Notes under the pieces: model-generated | Told to the model about the DNA's origin: nothing | Databases searched by the model: none | Seen by the model: only the letters and a program-made list of their open reading frames with translations | Position numbers and translations under genes: made by a program | In this document: piece by piece, positions 16,043-18,495 of the stretch | Layout of the letters: every line of letters starts with the position of its first letter | Numbering within the stretch: the first letter of the stretch is position 1 | Assembly: GCA_963928055.1 (NCBI GenBank) | Contig: CAWVDN010000005.1 | Coordinates: 1-18,495 of the forward strand | DNA length: 18,495 nucleotides | From: Scatomonas sp963928055 | Lineage (GTDB): Bacteria; Bacillota; Clostridia; Lachnospirales; Lachnospiraceae | Reading direction: 5' to 3'

Positions 16043-17029
16043 ATGAATTTAAGAGAAAACGCAATGGCAATCTACAACCGCCAGCAGCCGGACTATTATT
16101 TTGATCTCATGAACGCCATCAATCTGATCCCCGATCCGGTGCTCATGGGAGATATGTGCCCTCAGGACGGAAAAGAGCATAAGGATTCCTGGGGTACGGT
16201 CTATATCTTTAAGCCCGGCGCTCCCGGCCCGCATCCCCATGTGACACCGGAGAACGCGGTGATCAAAGACATCGAAAAGTGGGAAGAACAGCTGAAGGTG
16301 CCGGATCTGGATCATCTGGACTGGACGGAGGCTGTCAAAGTCGCGGAAGCCACAGACCGGAAAGAAAAATTTGTAGGCTTTATGTTCGGCGGCGGGCTTT
16401 TTGAGAGGACCCATCACCTGATGGGCATGGAAACAGCCCTGATCAACTACATGGAATATCCCGAGGAGATGGCCGGCCTGCTCCGGGCGATCGCGGAGTA
16501 CAAGAAAAAATACATCCGCCTGGTAGCGGAAAAATGCCATCCGGACATTATCTTCTATCATGACGACTGGGGTTCCAAGCAGAACCTGTTCTTGCCTCCC
16601 AGAGTGTGGAGAGCGCTGATCAAACCCCTGCAGAAAGAAATATCGGATACCATCCATGCATGCGGCATGATCTATATGCACCACGCGGACTGCATCTGCC
16701 AGCCCATCGTAACCGATATGGTGGAGATCGGCGTGGATATCTGGCAGGGAGTCATCGCCCAGAATGATATCCCGGAGATCCAGCGGATCACGGAAGGCAA
16801 GCTGGCCATGGTGGGAGGCATTGACGGGCCAAAGATCGATATCGAGAACATTACCGAGGAGGAGATCCGGGCGGAGGTCCGCCGGGCCATCGATACTTAC
16901 TGTCCCGCCGGACGTTTTTATCCCGGCATTCCCAACGGGATCTGCTTTAGGGAGTGGAACAACGCCATTGCCATGGACGAGTTGGAAAAATACGGAAGAC
17001 AGTATGCCCAGGAGCATCCGATCCAATAA
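16043..17029 (+). CDS. URO-D superfamily protein 7 (HHAD variant)
   Basis: The protein has 328 residues from ATG 16043, behind GAGGAAAG. Upstream in-frame codons run through the terminator hairpin and are not coding. Motifs: LFERTHHLMGME (119-130), HDDWGSK (173-179) and MHHADCIC (212-219). HHAD replaces HSCG, but C217 and C219 follow directly, so a metal site of altered geometry is possible. FYPGIPNGICF near the C-terminus has another Cys. It pairs with URO-D 6 as a tandem duplicate with divergence around the putative active site. Confidence 0.85.
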   Translation: MNLRENAMAIYNRQQPDYYFDLMNAINLIPDPVLMGDMCPQDGKEHKDSWGTVYIFKPGAPGPHPHVTPENAVIKDIEKWEEQLKVPDLDHLDWTEAVKVAEATDRKEKFVGFMFGGGLFERTHHLMGMETALINYMEYPEEMAGLLRAIAEYKKKYIRLVAEKCHPDIIFYHDDWGSKQNLFLPPRVWRALIKPLQKEISDTIHACGMIYMHHADCICQPIVTDMVEIGVDIWQGVIAQNDIPEIQRITEGKLAMVGGIDGPKIDIENITEEEIRAEVRRAIDTYCPAGRFYPGIPNGICFREWNNAIAMDELEKYGRQYAQEHPIQ

Positions 17030-17046
17030 AAAACAGGAACCTTATG

Positions 17047-17082
17047 CAGGGAAAGCCGGCCGGCACAGGCCGGCTTTCCCTG
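17047..17082 (+). terminator. Hairpin at the end of the URO-D locus
   Basis: CAGGGAAAGCCGGCC (17047-17061) pairs perfectly with GGCCGGCTTTCCCTG (17068-17082) around a 6-base loop. It is very stable but has no T-run after it. It lies 17 bases after the URO-D 7 stop and probably ends or protects the transcript. Confidence 0.6.
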
Positions 17083-17093
17083 TGGGGACAGAC

Positions 17094-17122
17094 TGTTCAT
17101 TTCGCACCCTGTGTGTTATAAT
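17094..17122 (+). promoter_or_regulatory. Sigma-A-type promoter of the Rpn-like gene
   Basis: TGTGTTATAAT contains a perfect TATAAT (17117-17122) with an upstream TG (extended -10). TGTTCA (17094-17099) is a weak -35 at 17-base spacing. The next gene starts at 17158, so transcription of it is independent of the URO-D locus. Confidence 0.65.
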
Positions 17123-17157
17123 CATCCTGACAGGATTCCTCTGCGGAACGGAGGAAT

Positions 17158-17760
17158 ATGCGGAAAAAATTAAAAGATCTGACACTGAAGGACAACTTTT
17201 TATTTGGGGCTGTCATGGCGCAGGAAGAATACGCAAAGCTGCCGGATACCTTTGTGATCTTCATCTGCGATTACGATCCTTTTGGAGGAGGCTATTACCG
17301 GTACACGTTCCAGACTGTCTGCCGGGAGGACGCAAGCCAGGAGCTGCGGGAAGGCTGCAGCTGCATTTTTTTGAACACTCTGGGCAGTCGGCCGGAACTG
17401 GTGACGGAAAGCCTGGTGCGCTTTCTGAAATATGTTCATGCGGATCTGGAGGAGAGTGAAGAAGATTTTCAGGACACATTTGTGAAACAGCTCCAGAGGA
17501 CCGTGCGTCAGATCAAGGAAAACCGGGAAATGGAGGAACGGTATATGGTGTTTGAGGAAATGCTCCGGGATGAAAGGAGCGAAGGCCGAGCGGAAGGCCG
17601 TGCGGAATCGGTCCTTGAACTTCTGCGTCTGAAAGGAAAGGTTTCCGCGGAACTGGAGGAGAAGATCCGCAGCCAAAAGGACACGGAGATCCTGGCGAAA
17701 TGGCTGCTTCTTGCAGCCGGCGCAGAGACGGTGCAGGAATTTGAGAAAAAAATGGATTGA
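17158..17760 (+). CDS. Rpn/PD-(D/E)XK 'transposase' family protein lacking the nuclease core
   Basis: The protein has 200 residues; intact relatives I know have about 280-330. The N-terminus KDLTLKDNFLFGAVMAQEE is the family start, and LPDTFVIFICDYDPFG, YRYTFQTVC, IFLNTLGS and LVRFLKYV are the family middle and end. The C-terminus has the usual charged helical part with EGRAEGRAES. Between MAQEE and YAKLPDT the section that normally holds the PD-(D/E)XK catalytic residues (roughly 70 residues, at the junction near 17230) is missing, with the frame kept. The product probably lacks nuclease activity. The ATG has GGAGG only 3 bases upstream, which is short. It could be a decaying selfish gene or a natural inactive variant. 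Confidence 0.78.
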   Translation: MRKKLKDLTLKDNFLFGAVMAQEEYAKLPDTFVIFICDYDPFGGGYYRYTFQTVCREDASQELREGCSCIFLNTLGSRPELVTESLVRFLKYVHADLEESEEDFQDTFVKQLQRTVRQIKENREMEERYMVFEEMLRDERSEGRAEGRAESVLELLRLKGKVSAELEEKIRSQKDTEILAKWLLLAAGAETVQEFEKKMD

Positions 17761-17834
17761 AGCAGAAAACAAAAATAAAATTTCTCAAGGGTGTCCTGAA
17801 AGTATGATTGATCTAATCTGATATGCTCAATTGT

Positions 17835-17857
17835 AGAAAGGGACATCCTTTCTTTTT
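17835..17857 (+). terminator. Terminator after the Rpn-like gene
   Basis: AGAAAGG (17835-17841) pairs with CCTTTCT (17847-17853), followed by TTTT. An alternative longer pairing, AAGGGTGTCC (17787-17796) with GGACATCCTT (17841-17850), has a 44-base loop and one G-T pair. Either would end the transcript before the tRNA promoter. I see no gene in 17858-17998. Confidence 0.55.
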
Positions 17858-17998
17858 GGAAAAATCCTATTGCTTCCTCTCTGTATGATTCTTATGCCTT
17901 TTGATCCGTAGAAAGAAGGAATCGGTACAGCTCAAAACAGGTTTTGCAAGATATGAGAGGAACAGATTCCTGCATCCTTGAAAAATTTAAAAAAATAC

Positions 17999-18027
17999 TT
18001 GCATTTTTTTCAGGCATCCTTTATAAT
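17999..18027 (+). promoter_or_regulatory. Promoter of tRNA-Gln
   Basis: TTGCAT (17999-18004) and TATAAT (18022-18027) are separated by exactly 17 bases, and the tRNA begins 19 bases after the -10 element. This is a near-consensus sigma-A promoter. Confidence 0.85.
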
Positions 18028-18046
18028 ACATTTTGTTGTACGAAAT

Positions 18047-18118
18047 TGGGCTATCGCCAAATGGTAAGGCAACGGACTCTGACTCCGTCATTTCCTGGTT
18101 CGAATCCAGGTAGCCCAG
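18047..18118 (+). tRNA. tRNA-Gln (anticodon CUG)
   Basis: The acceptor arm TGGGCTA (18047-18053) pairs with TAGCCCA (18111-18117), and G at 18118 is the discriminator. The anticodon stem ACGGA/TCCGT encloses the loop CTCTGAC, giving anticodon CTG (reads CAG). The T arm CCTGG-TTCGAAT-CCAGG is perfect. The U1-A72 first pair is typical of bacterial tRNA-Gln. CCA is not encoded and must be added afterwards. Confidence 0.96.
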
Positions 18119-18123
18119 TAACA

Positions 18124-18157
18124 AAGCCGTTGCAGTGAATGCAGCGGCTTATTTTTT
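18124..18157 (+). terminator. Terminator after tRNA-Gln
   Basis: AAGCCGTTGCA (18124-18134) pairs with TGCAGCGGCTT (18140-18150), with one G-T pair, followed by ATTTTTTC. This is a compact intrinsic terminator just ahead of the thioesterase gene. Confidence 0.8.
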
Positions 18158-18179
18158 CAAAAGCAGAAAGGAGGAGACC

Positions 18180-18495
18180 ATGTCTTATTCATTTTCCGGA
18201 ACCATCCGCTACAGCGAGATGGATGAACATCGCTCCCTGTCCCTGTACAGTCTCATTAATTATTTTCAGGACTGCAGCAATTTTCACGCGGAGGCCTGCG
18301 GGGTAGGGCTGGACTGGACGGAGGCCAATCGCCGGGCCTGGATGCTGGCTTCCTGGCAGATCCTGGTGGACGAGTACCCCACCATGGGGGATAAGGTGGA
18401 GATCAGCACCTGGGCTACGGGTTTTCGGGGATTTGTGGGATATCGGAATTATGAGATGCGGGACGCCAGCGGCCGTTCACGCAGCGCTCGACTGT
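18180..18495 (+). CDS. Acyl-ACP thioesterase, 5' part only
   Basis: ATG 18180 follows AGGAGG (18169-18174). The reading MSYSFSGTIRYSEMDEHRSL, then LINYFQDCSNFHAEACGVG, RAWMLASWQILVDEYP, GDKVEISTWATGFRGFVGYRN, matches the hotdog-fold acyl-ACP thioesterase family (FatA-like, PF01643). These enzymes release free fatty acids from acyl carrier protein in the cytoplasm. About 99 residues of an expected roughly 230-250 are present, ending at ...DASGR. The final 17 bases (18479-18495) are the repeated primer-like sequence, so the last residues (SRSARL) should be ignored. It has no visible link to the URO-D locus. Confidence 0.88.
   Translation, partial: MSYSFSGTIRYSEMDEHRSLSLYSLINYFQDCSNFHAEACGVGLDWTEANRRAWMLASWQILVDEYPTMGDKVEISTWATGFRGFVGYRNYEMRDASGRSRSARL
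18479..18495 (-). repeat. 17-base terminal sequence, copy 4 (inverted)
   Basis: The window ends with the exact reverse complement of its first 17 bases. With the left end it forms terminal inverted repeats, but the two flanking genes are both cut in mid-domain. That fits amplified or ligated DNA ends, not a mobile element boundary. Confidence 0.75.

Noticed and set aside
6596..17029. Heme biosynthesis HemE genes
   Set aside because: There are too many copies, no other heme genes, and HSCG/HDDWG motifs replace the HemE signatures I would expect.
17158..17760. Active transposase indicating an insertion sequence
   Set aside because: There are no terminal inverted repeats or target duplications, the Rpn family is not a classic transposase, and its nuclease core is missing.
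17944..18138. Small plus-strand open frame across the tRNA
   Set aside because: It overlaps a perfect tRNA and its promoter and has no credible ribosome binding site.
1..18495. Terminal inverted repeats of a composite mobile element
   Set aside because: The 17-mers cut two ordinary genes in mid-domain, there is no transposase or integrase, and copies recur internally in direct orientation.

Overview
The window looks like chromosomal DNA of an anaerobic gut-type Clostridia, most likely Lachnospiraceae. Evidence: GC-moderate coding DNA with strong AGGAGG ribosome binding sites, a PucR-type regulator, a Lachnospiraceae-style acyl-ACP thioesterase, an Rpn/PD-(D/E)XK 'transposase' and a CCA-less tRNA-Gln. 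No plasmid or phage genes are visible.

Layout. (1) 1-2197: a DUF885-type gene on the minus strand and a lipoprotein gene on the plus strand. Both are broken by single-base frameshifts, about five in 1.2 kb and mostly at C/G runs, whereas the long ORFs further right are intact. (2) 2217-3143: a thioredoxin reductase-like flavoprotein. (3) 3144-3546: a gene-free, convergent gap with a cluster of DnaA-box-like sites, AT-rich palindromes and a perfect 22-bp inverted repeat that probably terminates the next gene. (4) 3547-5007: a PucR-family regulator, divergent from (5) the main locus, 5345-17029. This contains an MFS transporter, a GPH-family transporter, seven uroporphyrinogen-decarboxylase (URO-D) superfamily proteins, a short CobW-type GTPase with a CxCC motif and a small His-rich protein. 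(6) 17158-17760: an Rpn-family protein lacking its nuclease core. (7) 18047-18118: tRNA-Gln(CUG) with its own promoter. (8) From 18180: the start of an acyl-ACP thioesterase cut by the window end.

How the main locus may work (inference). Members of the URO-D superfamily such as MtaA, MtbA and CmuA are zinc-dependent methyltransferases acting with corrinoid proteins. The seven paralogs here carry different versions of two signature motifs (HDDWGS and HSCG), from intact to absent. The CobW GTPase and the His-rich protein sit among them and could deliver zinc or cobalt. Two unrelated transporters could import the substrates. Terminator-like hairpins after the second, third and sixth URO-D genes divide the locus into several transcription units. 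No corrinoid protein, corrinoid activator or substrate methyltransferase of the MtaB/MttB type lies in the window, so the substrate and chemistry remain unknown. I do not recognise this arrangement as a characterised system.

Caution: the same 17-base sequence is found at the left end, inverted at the right end, and at two internal sites. It looks like a primer or adapter rather than biology.
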